Source of the DNA: MWCM01 sp964558315
GTDB taxonomy: Bacteria; Patescibacteriota; UBA1384; XYA2-FULL-43-10
DNA length: 64,000 nucleotides
NCBI GenBank assembly: GCA_964558315.1
Contig: CAZLCL010000001.1
Coordinates: 1 to 64,000, forward strand
Direction of reading: 5' to 3'
Shown: positions 15,854 to 23,621 of the stretch, in pieces
Layout of the letters: every line of letters begins with the position of its first letter
How positions within the stretch are numbered: the first letter of the stretch is position 1
Made by a program: the position numbers and the translations under genes
Notes under the pieces: generated by a model
The model's input: the letters and a program-made list of their open reading frames with translations, nothing else
What the model was told of the DNA's origin: nothing
The model's database searches: none

Positions 15854-16324
15854 TAAACCTTCTTTCTCCCCTCCCAAAGAGAGGTGCCTTTGAAGCACCA
15901 CTCAATTATTATTAATTGTTATGATGTCTTACTATTAATTTTTATCACCGCAAGCTAGCGCTTGTCAAGAGCTCTCGAGTTTGCGCAAAGAAAATGGGCC
16001 CCGCCAGAGGCGAGGCCCGAACAACAAGACACAAGGATCCAAAAAGATCGAGGACCCGAGTGCCGAGGGTACTACTTGAGGCGGGATCAGGTTCAACTAA
16101 CTATGGAATATATCATGAATATACCAGAAAATCAAGTATCGGAGCCATTTTGTTGGTTTTCTCCCGCCAGTCTTCCCATCTTATAGAACAAACAGCCTGT
16201 CCGCCTCAAGGTCGTTCAGGTCATAGCGTGCTCCACCTTGACCCGTCCAGGCTGTTTGTTCTGCGCTCTGTGGGAAGGCGGGAGGTCGACCTGCTTGGTT
16301 ATTAAGATAAAAAAGGAGGTAGAT
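15854..16324. other. 471-nt divergent intergenic region rich in hairpins
   Basis: This stretch lies between the divergent T4SS operon and the DUF3768 gene. It holds a GGTGC/GCACC hairpin near 15885, a half copy of the CTCGAGTTTGCGC palindrome (15973-15986), a strong GGGCC-CGCC-AGA-GGCG-GGCCC hairpin (15996-16018), and the 124-nt inverted repeat listed separately. The open frames across it have no RBS and look spurious. It must contain the T4SS promoter, but no clear -35/-10 pair was found. Confidence 0.5.
16161..16284. repeat. 124-nt multi-stem inverted repeat (oriT or structured RNA candidate)
   Basis: Nested stems are seen. CTCCCGC (16161-16167) pairs with 16278-16284. CTTCCCA (16172-16178) pairs with 16271-16277. 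Then AGAACAAACAGCCTG (16185-16199) pairs perfectly with CAGGCTGTTTGTTCT (16248-16262). Inside, TCAAGGT pairs with ACCTTGA. The fold ends 40 nt before the DUF3768 start. It could be an RNA leader, a transfer origin, or a fold-back element. No known RNA family was recognised. Confidence 0.65.
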
Positions 16325-16642
16325 ATGGGACCGGTGATAGAGCGAACTCAACAAGCGATATTGAATGATCAGTTTAGGGAAAGTGGCAGAGGAGTGGTTC
16401 TAACAGGCGGTGTACAAAGTGTTAAGGACTTGCCCGGGTTGCTTCAAGCGATTAAGGACTTTGATGATTTCAATGCCGACAATGATCCTTGGATGGAGCA
16501 TGACTTTGGAAGGCTGAATTGGAATGGTGATAAGGTCTTCTGGAAGATTGACTACTTCAACGAGGATTATACGGTTTGGGAGGATCCGCTATCGGGTGGA
16601 TGCCACAGAGTGATTACGGTAATGTTAGCAGAGGAGTATTAA
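16325..16642 (+). CDS. DUF3768 family protein (105 aa)
   Basis: A match to DUF3768 by its diagnostic core: GRGVVLTGGVQS, then FDDFNADNDPWMEHDFG, VFWKIDYFNEDY and the terminal RVITVMLAEEY. The family is known mainly from alphaproteobacterial plasmids and conjugative regions and has no assigned function. The start at ATG 16325 follows AAAAAAGGAGG by 6 nt. It stands alone between the inverted repeat and a terminator. Presence in a CPR-like genome suggests transfer with the element. Confidence 0.82.
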   Translation: MGPVIERTQQAILNDQFRESGRGVVLTGGVQSVKDLPGLLQAIKDFDDFNADNDPWMEHDFGRLNWNGDKVFWKIDYFNEDYTVWEDPLSGGCHRVITVMLAEEY

Positions 16643-16649
16643 ACTAAAG

Positions 16650-16686
16650 AGCCCCTGAGGTTTCGACCACTTCGGGGGCTTTTTTT
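16650..16686 (+). terminator. Intrinsic terminator after DUF3768
   Basis: AGCCCC (16650-16655) pairs with GGGGCT (16675-16680) and is followed by a run of T. The converging gene ends a few bases further, so it may serve both strands. Confidence 0.8.
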
Positions 16687-16691
16687 ATTGG

Positions 16692-17468
16692 CTATTCCCA
16701 AATCTCTGCACCTATTCCATGTTCTCGAATATCGTCATAGGTTGCAAACCAGGCATCGAATTCTCCTGGTTCTTGATAATCATCAAGCAGTTTTTTCATT
16801 GTCCGTTTGACATAGATCATCAATGGCAAAGTTTGGCAAGCGAAGAGAATCGTCGGAAATGTTTGTTTGGTATTTTCTTCCCACTCATTGGTAAAGAAGA
16901 ATTCTATATAGTTCTTCATTTTCTTTTTTGTAATGTAATTGGGTGAGGTGGAATCCAGCTGAACTAGAATATATTGTTTGAGTTCTGATTTAGTTTTTTT
17001 AGTAAAGATGAGCTGCGGGCTCAAATCTTCCATAAAATAATATATAGAATTTGAGGTGACATCCGCAGCGGTTACAAATGTATAATTAATTTCTCCTTTG
17101 TCATTTATCAATAAAAAACTGAGACAAATATCAGCTAAGAATATCTGCTCGTCAATAAATCTCCGTGATCTTTCATTATCACGGTAGAGCTTTTTGAGAT
17201 AGCTGGCATTATCTTGGTTTAGTGATTTATAGTATCGGATAGCATTTAGTCCAGCATAGTAGATTGCCGGTTTTGTATTAGCTCCAATTGAGTTTTCGTA
17301 TATTCTATTTAGGTATTGTTTTCCTGTTAGATCTTTGAGCCAGGTGTTTATTAGTTTTGTGTCTTTATGTTTTAGGAGTTGTTGAATTTGGGTTCTGTTG
17401 AGGAATCGGAATTGATAGATAAGAGTTAGTATCTCTGTTTGTTTGTTAGTTATTTTTGGTAGTGTCAT
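16692..17468 (-). CDS. Replic_Relax-like protein (258 aa)
   Basis: The N-terminus is a winged-helix typical of the replication-relaxation (Replic_Relax) family: TNKQTEILTLIYQFRFLNRT, then QIQQLLKHKD and LNRIYE...PAIYYAGLNAIRYY. The rest is mixed alpha/beta (FIDEQIFLADICLSFLLI...YFMEDLSPQLIF). In Gram-positive plasmids and integrative elements such proteins sit beside TraG/VirD4 genes and take part in initiation of transfer or replication. Here it lies next to the VirD4-like gene on the same strand. No HUH relaxase motif is seen. Confidence 0.6.
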   Translation of the reverse strand: MTLPKITNKQTEILTLIYQFRFLNRTQIQQLLKHKDTKLINTWLKDLTGKQYLNRIYENSIGANTKPAIYYAGLNAIRYYKSLNQDNASYLKKLYRDNERSRRFIDEQIFLADICLSFLLINDKGEINYTFVTAADVTSNSIYYFMEDLSPQLIFTKKTKSELKQYILVQLDSTSPNYITKKKMKNYIEFFFTNEWEENTKQTFPTILFACQTLPLMIYVKRTMKKLLDDYQEPGEFDAWFATYDDIREHGIGAEIWE

Positions 17469-17601
17469 TTTTTTGTTGTAGTAATTACATTGTTTCTTTA
17501 CCGAACCTACCTAACCTATACTTATGTAAGGGTTAGTGCGACAAATATTTATCAATTAGCCTCATATTTAGCTGTATCTTGCCCTAGCCCTCTAGGACAA
17601 T

Positions 17602-20235
17602 TTAGATACTCTTGTGGATATGCTTTAGTGTACTTGCAGGTGGTTGATCTATTAGTTTTTGTTGATTGTCTTTGGACTTAGTTTTAGGATTCACAGGTTT
17701 ACTATCTTTTCCATCAAACAACTCGTCTAAATACTCCTCGACCTGTTCGCGCGGAGTGGCGTATTTCTCTCTGGAGTAGAACAAGACAGACCTTTTCGCC
17801 TCATCGCTGCCTTCGATATCCAACGGAACCGTAACGCCGGAGAAAGCGTTCTCACTGGCTTCATTGCTGACCTTCATGTAGAAGTGATACGGAGCCAAGT
17901 TTACAATATCACTCGGTTCGACTTCCGGTTCCATATAAGGCAAGATAAATTTTTCATCGTCCGGACTGGCTTTGAGACAAATTATGGTATTGGCATTGCC
18001 GGCGACAACTTTTAATATTTTTTGATCCTCAACTTGGGCGATATTCTGATGTGAGGCAATTAGGCCGATACGGAACTTTCTACCCTCAGAAGTTATCTCG
18101 GAAAATCTTGGCGTAGCGAAATTCTGAAACTCATCAACATATAGGAAAAAATCCTGTCTTTTGTTTTCGGAAACCTTGGTCCTCTGGTAGGCGGCCATCC
18201 AAATTATCGAAGTTAGGATTGTGCCGAAGAAGAAACTTTGGTCTTCGCCAAGATCGCCTTTAGCTAAATTGACCAAAAGTATTTTACCCTCATCCATAAT
18301 TTGGCTAATGCTTATGGTACTTTTTTCTTGAAGTAATATATGCCGTGACATTTTAGTAGTGATGAATAAACCCAATCTTTGAGTTAGAGGTGCAGTAACG
18401 CTTGAAAGTTGCATTTTACCAAGCAAGGCAAATTCTTTATTCCAAAATTGTTTTAAAACTGGATCTTCTAGCGATAGAGCCGTTTTCTTTTGAAAGCTTT
18501 TGTCGGTTAATAGTTTCTGCAGTGTATAGAGGCTGGGGTTTTCGGTTTGCAGTGCTGTTAAGGTGGCATTTCGCAGTATATGTTCCATTCTCGGCCCCCA
18601 ATACTCTTTGGCTGTAATCTTAGCAAATACAGCCAAGACCGAACTTGTTATCCACTCTTCCTCATCTTCCTTGTCTTGAAACTTAACGCCAGGCGAAAGA
18701 ATATTCAGCCCAATCGGCCAGGCTCTATCTGATGGATCGAAAACTATCACATCTTTTATCCGGTTTTCCGGAATCAGCTCTAGAAGCTCATGAAACATAT
18801 CGCCGTGCGGATCAAAAACCGCTAAGCCTTTGCCGTTCACCATGTCTTGATAGATGGCACTTTTGAGCAAAGTTGTTTTGCCGGTGCCGGTCTTACCAAT
18901 AATGTAGGTATGTTTTCGCCTTTGCTCCAATGTCGTGCCAATCGCTGTTTTATTTCCGGCATAATCGTTGACGCCAAATATTAAATCCAAATCAGAATTC
19001 TCTTTTTTGAAAGAAAGCGGAACCGGCAACTCTCGACTTCGGACACGGGACAAATCTTCACTATGAACATCTGTATTAAAAGGAAAATGATATAGTCCGC
19101 CAATTTCCGAAGAAGATAGTACCAGCGATCCTCCTATTCGATGTCTAAATTTCCACATTTTAACCTGTTGAGAAAAGGAGCCAAAATAGTTTTTGTTTAA
19201 AATGAGTGTTTGTCCACACGTATGGCGATAACTCATGAAAGACGATCGCAAGCCTTTTTCGCGTTCACTCATCTGATCTTTGCTTACTATTAGAAGAGTT
19301 CGTATGCTGGCCTCAAAAAGCGGTGCAGTAAGTTTTCCTTTTGCCAATTCAGATAACTCTATATCGGACGCTGACGGCTCAAACTTTGTATGAGTAATTG
19401 GAAATTTGGCTTCATTGCCGGAAACAAATTCGGCCAGAAAAAGAATCGGGACCATAATTACATGTGTGACAAATTCTAAAACTTGAACAAAGACATTTGC
19501 CGTTCTTTGGACTTGGGTGTTTTGAGACCAATCAATATATTTATTACGGTGTAATACTTTTCTTAATCTACCGGTTTCATGTTTCAAACCATTTCGGCTT
19601 GAATGAATCAATGGTTTTAGAACAACTTGCAGAGCTAAAAGCTCGCCATCTTTAAGCCGCGACATGTTGGAGGTCAAATACGCCAACGGGTCATGCTTGT
19701 TTAGGTCGGCCTGTTCGCTTAACGGCAAACAGAAATGTTTCTGCTGGGTGAACTCCAAAACTTTCACATTGCTGAAAATTGTTTGAGGTATATATTCTTT
19801 AATATGTTTGATCTTTAAATCAGGAGAATATGCACGCAGGGTTTTCTCGAAAGTTGAAGCATAAGATTTTGGAGTGCGGATAATGAACTGGATACCGGTT
19901 TCTTTTCTGGACACAATCTCAAACGATGCGGAGATCTGCTGAAAGATTAATCTGTCTCTCAACGATCTTTGTTCCAGTAAGCCAATGATCAAATTAAATA
20001 GCTGAGTATTGGAAACATTCTGAATTTTAGTATCAACCGGTGGAGTAATCTCTAAAAACAAAAACGGCTCCCGTAGGTGCCGAATTAATCTTATGAGCTT
20101 GATTACGATGTCTATGATAATAAGTGCAACTAGAGCTATTAAAAGGACAAACAGCAACTCCTTTAAATAGTATAGGAGCTTGTCTAGTAGCCCGACCACA
20201 GCTGGCAAAGTGATGCTCTTAATTGAAATATGCAT
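17602..20235 (-). CDS. VirD4/TraG-type coupling ATPase (877 aa)
   Basis: A T4SS coupling protein. It has an N-terminal membrane helix (about residues 28-50), a long N-terminal region of about 350 residues with a second hydrophobic stretch (VTHVIMVPILFLAEFV), Walker A IIGKTGTGKTTLL (about 445-457), AVFDPHGDM, Walker B FFLYVDEFQNFA (about 695), and the C-terminal FrA-like IASHQNIAQVED. The ATPase should bring DNA or protein to the channel. The N-terminal part is larger than in classical VirD4, as in CPR and Gram-positive homologues. It is separated from the T4SS operon by DUF3768 and the Replic_Relax-like gene. Confidence 0.88.
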   Translation of the reverse strand: MHISIKSITLPAVVGLLDKLLYYLKELLFVLLIALVALIIIDIVIKLIRLIRHLREPFLFLEITPPVDTKIQNVSNTQLFNLIIGLLEQRSLRDRLIFQQISASFEIVSRKETGIQFIIRTPKSYASTFEKTLRAYSPDLKIKHIKEYIPQTIFSNVKVLEFTQQKHFCLPLSEQADLNKHDPLAYLTSNMSRLKDGELLALQVVLKPLIHSSRNGLKHETGRLRKVLHRNKYIDWSQNTQVQRTANVFVQVLEFVTHVIMVPILFLAEFVSGNEAKFPITHTKFEPSASDIELSELAKGKLTAPLFEASIRTLLIVSKDQMSEREKGLRSSFMSYRHTCGQTLILNKNYFGSFSQQVKMWKFRHRIGGSLVLSSSEIGGLYHFPFNTDVHSEDLSRVRSRELPVPLSFKKENSDLDLIFGVNDYAGNKTAIGTTLEQRRKHTYIIGKTGTGKTTLLKSAIYQDMVNGKGLAVFDPHGDMFHELLELIPENRIKDVIVFDPSDRAWPIGLNILSPGVKFQDKEDEEEWITSSVLAVFAKITAKEYWGPRMEHILRNATLTALQTENPSLYTLQKLLTDKSFQKKTALSLEDPVLKQFWNKEFALLGKMQLSSVTAPLTQRLGLFITTKMSRHILLQEKSTISISQIMDEGKILLVNLAKGDLGEDQSFFFGTILTSIIWMAAYQRTKVSENKRQDFFLYVDEFQNFATPRFSEITSEGRKFRIGLIASHQNIAQVEDQKILKVVAGNANTIICLKASPDDEKFILPYMEPEVEPSDIVNLAPYHFYMKVSNEASENAFSGVTVPLDIEGSDEAKRSVLFYSREKYATPREQVEEYLDELFDGKDSKPVNPKTKSKDNQQKLIDQPPASTLKHIHKSI

Positions 20236-20322
20236 ATTTTCCTCATTGCCGCCTCCTTTTTGCTATAGTATCATGCTATCTCGTTTTTAGCATATACTTG
20301 ATGGAAATGTAAAGCATAGAGT

Positions 20323-20952
20323 TTAGTGTTGTTTTAGTTTGTGCAACATAACGTTTAGTTCTTTTTTAATTTTTTCGTGATTATCGAGACCGGCTAAGCT
20401 TTTGCCCCGGTCTTTTCGGTCTTTGAATTTAATCATATCGTCGAAGCAGGCGTCGACGCTTTTGATTAACCCCACATTTTGCCAGATAAACTTAGAGATT
20501 CGGCGCAGAACCTTTTTAAGATCCGTTTCATTTAATTTAATCCCGTAATAACCGGCCAGGAGTATTTTTAACTTCTTAAGAATATCCTGATTGTGATCTA
20601 CTTTTTTGTATTTCACTATAATCGATCTCATCTCGTCCGAAAGCCTGGCTCTTTCTTTATAGATAGTAAAAGCCGTGACTCCGCGTAGTTGTCTGAATGC
20701 CTCAGATGTGGATAGATCTTTGCCGTATATATCTTTATATGTTTTCTTGTAGTTCTCAGCCATTTCAGGGGTGAGCGAACCGGCTATATCTTCCGGTTCG
20801 ATTTGCGCCCACTTGTAAAGCTCCAGGACTTTCTCGAGGAATCCGGGGAGCTCTTTTTTGGGCAAAATAACGCCGTATTCGGACCTAATCCCATCGCGGG
20901 TAAGTTTAATATCTTCTTCGCTTGATTCCGATGTTTCGATAGAAGAGTTCAT
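20323..20952 (-). CDS. Hypothetical helical protein (209 aa)
   Basis: I do not recognise this protein. It is highly charged, predicted all-helical and soluble, with no signal peptide. Its C-terminal half (FIWQNVGLIKSVDACFDDMI, then DRKDRGKSLAG) is basic and could bind nucleic acid. It sits between the coupling ATPase (same strand) and the divergent recombinase operon. That is a usual place for an accessory or regulatory gene of the mobile element, but this is inference. Confidence 0.55.
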   Translation of the reverse strand: MNSSIETSESSEEDIKLTRDGIRSEYGVILPKKELPGFLEKVLELYKWAQIEPEDIAGSLTPEMAENYKKTYKDIYGKDLSTSEAFRQLRGVTAFTIYKERARLSDEMRSIIVKYKKVDHNQDILKKLKILLAGYYGIKLNETDLKKVLRRISKFIWQNVGLIKSVDACFDDMIKFKDRKDRGKSLAGLDNHEKIKKELNVMLHKLKQH

Positions 20953-21062
20953 ATTTTTATAATATCAAATTCTTTAATGCACGATTTATCCCGAATCCGG
21001 GCAGTGGAACGATTATTGTTTGCTGGTCTAACATATTTATTCTAAATATCTTGAACACCCTC

Positions 21063-21109
21063 TTGACACTAGTATTATATGCCTATACACTAGTAATATA
21101 AGACTAGTC
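21063..21109 (+). promoter_or_regulatory. Promoter and ACTAGT direct-repeat operator of the recombinase operon
   Basis: TTGACA (21063-21068) is followed by TATACA/TACACT around 21084-21091. The motif ACACTAGTA(T/A)TATA occurs twice, 21 bp apart (starting 21066 and 21087), and a third ACTAGT lies at 21103-21108. The copies overlap the promoter and recur at two helical turns, as expected for a repressor site. The binding protein is not known. Confidence 0.6.
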
Positions 21110-21119
21110 AGGAGGGAGT

Positions 21120-21449
21120 ATGGAAGCGACAGGACAACTGGTATTGAATCCCGTAAAAGCGAATTTGGATTTACCCAAAAAGACGCAAGGGCCGGACTTC
21201 AATAATTCCATTATAACTCACCGGAAATCTTTCGAATCTACACTTGATAATATATTTCGGAGCGATAAAGAGGAGAGCCAAGTCCAGAAAGCGCGGGCAA
21301 TCTTGGGCGACTGCGTGGCTGATGTTTCGAATGAAGAGTTATCGATATATTTAACAGAATTTCAATACCTGTTAGACGGCTGGCTGGATTCTTACGAACA
21401 ACAGCTGTTTGGAGGTAAAACTTTGCAACAATTAGAAAGGGAGGGTTAA
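21120..21449 (+). CDS. Small hypothetical protein preceding the recombinase (109 aa)
   Basis: I do not recognise this protein. It is acidic and helical. Its C-terminal half (VADVSNEELSIYLTEFQYLL, then DGWLDSYEQQLFGGKTLQQL) suggests a compact helical domain. The RBS AGGAGGG is strong, and the stop lies 3 nt before the recombinase start, so the two are translationally coupled. It may be a recombinase partner such as a directionality factor, or the repressor of the ACTAGT promoter. Both are guesses from position. Confidence 0.6.
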   Translation: MEATGQLVLNPVKANLDLPKKTQGPDFNNSIITHRKSFESTLDNIFRSDKEESQVQKARAILGDCVADVSNEELSIYLTEFQYLLDGWLDSYEQQLFGGKTLQQLEREG

Positions 21450-21452
21450 AAA

Positions 21453-23033
21453 ATGGACTCATCGATTTTTAGCAATAAGCAGAAAAAGGAGAACCAGGCA
21501 GTAGTTTATATCCGGGTCTCGAGTGAAGAACAGGTTGAAAATTATTCTCTCTCAACACAAGAAGATATCTGTATCAAGGAAGCAGTGAGGCGAAAACTCG
21601 ATATTGTTCAGATATTCAGAGAAGAAGGTCGATCGGCTAAAACGATCAAGGGGCGTCCGGCTTTGATCCAGATGCTTGAATATTGCCGAAAGCATAAAAA
21701 AGAAATTGATTATGTTATTGTCTATCGTTTAGATCGGATCTCGCGCCAAACGGCAGATTATTTAATTATCCGCAAGAAACTTGCCGAGAGTGATGTCAGT
21801 TTAATTTCCGCGACAGAGCCGACCGGTAATAGCCCGACTGAAAAATTCGTTGAGACGATGCTTGCCGGTTTTGCTCAAATGGACAATGACGTTCGCGGAG
21901 AACGAAGTAAGAACGGCCTGCGAGCCAGATTTCTTTCAGGTTTGCCGACAAGTTTTGCGCCGTTCGGTTATTTGAATCAAAACGGTTATGTGGTTAAAGA
22001 TCCGAAAACATTTGACGCCTTGAAAAACGCATGGGAGTTAATGGGTACCGGCACAAAATCGTTGAGAGAGACGTCAAAAATTCTAAACGATCAGGGGATA
22101 AAGGTCAGTTATCGTTCCGGCAAGGAATTTAAAGTTAAACCGCAGACCGTTCAACGAATGTTTCGAAATAAATTCTATACCGGAAAGTTAGTTTCTAAAA
22201 AATATGGTCAAGAAGTCCAGGGCCAGCATGTGCCGATGATAACAGAGGAGCTATATTATCAGGTTCAAGCGATTTTGGACGGTCGAAACGTCAATATATC
22301 TAAACCATTGGCCAAGAAAAACCGCGACAATCCGGATTTCCCGCTTAGAAGAATTGTTAAATGTAGCTGCGGCCAATCACTGACCGCCGGTTGGAGCAAA
22401 GGCAAGAAACAACACTATGCTTATTATTTTTGTCAAAAATGGTGCAAAGAAAGTCACTCAATCCCGGTGGATGAAATCGAGCGAGAGACAACCAAACTGC
22501 TAAACAATATCGCACCAACTCAAAAAGCTCTGGAATTGATTACGATCTATCTGCGCAAGACCTATTACAAAAGAATATCAACATTGCAAAAAAGGCGGGA
22601 ACAAGCTGAAGACGAGCTTAAAAAGGCCTATGAGACTCGCCAAGCGTTAATTAATAAAAATTTGGCCGGTATATATTCTGACGATGTCTTTAGAGAACAA
22701 AACAGGATTCTGGAAGAAAAAATCGCCAGAATTCAAATGACGAAAAACGACGAGTTAATTACCAAATACAATATTGAGGATGTAACACTTTTTATCCAAG
22801 AAAAGTTCAAAGATCTAACAAAAACATATGCTGATGCGGACCTCGGGCAGAAGCGAATGATCTTGTGTTCAATATTTCCCTCTGGCCTGGTCTGGAGCTA
22901 CCCAGGCTATTTGAACACCCATATTTCTCCTTGCTACAGCTTCATTCAAAACATTAAACCCGAAGCTGTCACACTTGGTCGGGGTGGTCGGACTCGAACC
23001 GACGACCCCCGCGTCCCAAACGCGGTGCTCTAG
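21453..23033 (+). CDS. Large serine recombinase (526 aa as read)
   Basis: A site-specific integrase of the large serine family. The N-terminal resolvase domain has the catalytic Ser in VVYIRVSSEEQ (about residue 23), and YRLDRISRQTADY carries the conserved arginines. The recombinase domain (about 165-300) follows. A zinc ribbon (VKCSCGQSL...YFCQKWCKES) and a C-terminal coiled coil (about 375-440) come next. The last about 19 residues are antisense tRNA-Pro sequence (overlap 22976-23033), so the frame runs into the attachment target rather than ending at a dedicated stop. It likely mobilised the element to its left. Confidence 0.9.
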   Translation: MDSSIFSNKQKKENQAVVYIRVSSEEQVENYSLSTQEDICIKEAVRRKLDIVQIFREEGRSAKTIKGRPALIQMLEYCRKHKKEIDYVIVYRLDRISRQTADYLIIRKKLAESDVSLISATEPTGNSPTEKFVETMLAGFAQMDNDVRGERSKNGLRARFLSGLPTSFAPFGYLNQNGYVVKDPKTFDALKNAWELMGTGTKSLRETSKILNDQGIKVSYRSGKEFKVKPQTVQRMFRNKFYTGKLVSKKYGQEVQGQHVPMITEELYYQVQAILDGRNVNISKPLAKKNRDNPDFPLRRIVKCSCGQSLTAGWSKGKKQHYAYYFCQKWCKESHSIPVDEIERETTKLLNNIAPTQKALELITIYLRKTYYKRISTLQKRREQAEDELKKAYETRQALINKNLAGIYSDDVFREQNRILEEKIARIQMTKNDELITKYNIEDVTLFIQEKFKDLTKTYADADLGQKRMILCSIFPSGLVWSYPGYLNTHISPCYSFIQNIKPEAVTLGRGGRTRTDDPRVPNAVL

Positions 23034-23052
23034 CCAACTGAGCCACACCCCG
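22976..23052 (-). tRNA. tRNA-Pro(UGG)
   Basis: The acceptor CGGGGTG/CACCCCG with encoded CCA is on the minus strand. The anticodon stem CCGCG/CGCGG encloses the loop TTTGGGA, anticodon UGG. Its 3' 58 nt overlap the convergent recombinase gene, which suggests the tRNA 3' end was, or is, the integration site. Confidence 0.95.
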
Positions 23053-23173
23053 GTTAATAAGGCAAAAGTTAAAAGTTTAAAGTTAAAAGTTTGGAATAAT
23101 ACACTATTTAATATTTTTTGTGTGGCGAAGTTGCCTGTCCGCCTCTGGTGGAAGCCACACCCCGGTAAATAAG
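23041..23173. repeat. Direct repeat of the tRNA-Pro 5' end and its upstream flank
   Basis: A 21-nt sequence at 23041-23061 (tRNA 5' end plus flank) recurs at 23153-23173 with one mismatch, 112 nt away. AAAAGTTAAAAG follows both. GTGTGGC (23120-23126) pairs with GCCACAC (23154-23160). This could be a remnant of a tandem tRNA duplication or of an attachment site. Confidence 0.6.
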
Positions 23174-23405
23174 TAAAAAGTTAAAAGTAAAAAGGAAAAA
23201 GCAAGAAGCAAAAAGAAAGTTGGAAAAATCACCGACCAATCGTGCTAAATTCAAAAAAGTAATATACTAATCAATGTCTCAATTCCTGATTCTCTGAATT
23301 ACCCGAACAAGTAATAATTTACACGAAAATCATTCTTTGGTCAATTATATCGTTCTTGAAAATCGTATTGAATTTTGATACGATAATTTTGTTATTTTAA
23401 GAATA
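23053..23405. other. AT-rich intergenic region between tRNA-Pro and tRNA-Lys
   Basis: Besides the tRNA-derived direct repeat, the stretch is low-complexity (AAAAGTTAAAAGTTT repeats at 23063-23092, then A-rich sequence to about 23220). No gene is supported. A promoter for tRNA-Lys is expected near 23360-23400, where TTGAAAATCG...TACGATAAT may serve. Confidence 0.4.
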
Positions 23406-23480
23406 GGATCGTTAGCTCAATGGTAGAGCAGTGGCCTCTTAAGCCATTGGTTCTGGGTTCGAGTCCCAGGCGATCCACCA
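23406..23480 (+). tRNA. tRNA-Lys(CUU)
   Basis: The acceptor GGATCGT/GCGATCC has an encoded ACCA end. The anticodon stem GTGGC/GCCAT encloses CTCTTAA, anticodon CUU. No T-arm copy is found 140 nt downstream, unlike tRNA-Gly and tRNA-Arg(CCU). Confidence 0.95.
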
Positions 23481-23621
23481 AGTGGCAAAAAATGCCAAAA
23501 TCAAATTAAATTATAAAAATCCAAACTTTATATTTATAATATTACTCTTATTAACCAGCTTGGGTATAGTTTAGGCTATCAGCTATTGTAAAATAAAGTT
23601 TGAAACCTAGAAAGGAAAAAA

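Noticed and set aside
16161..16284. SRP RNA, 6S RNA or RNase P RNA
   Set aside because: None of their conserved loop sequences (for example the GGAAG tetraloop region of SRP or the RNase P GAGGAAAGTC) is present.
22975..23172. 65-aa frame GVVGLEPTTPASQTRC...
   Set aside because: This is the well-known false translation of the antisense strand of a tRNA gene.
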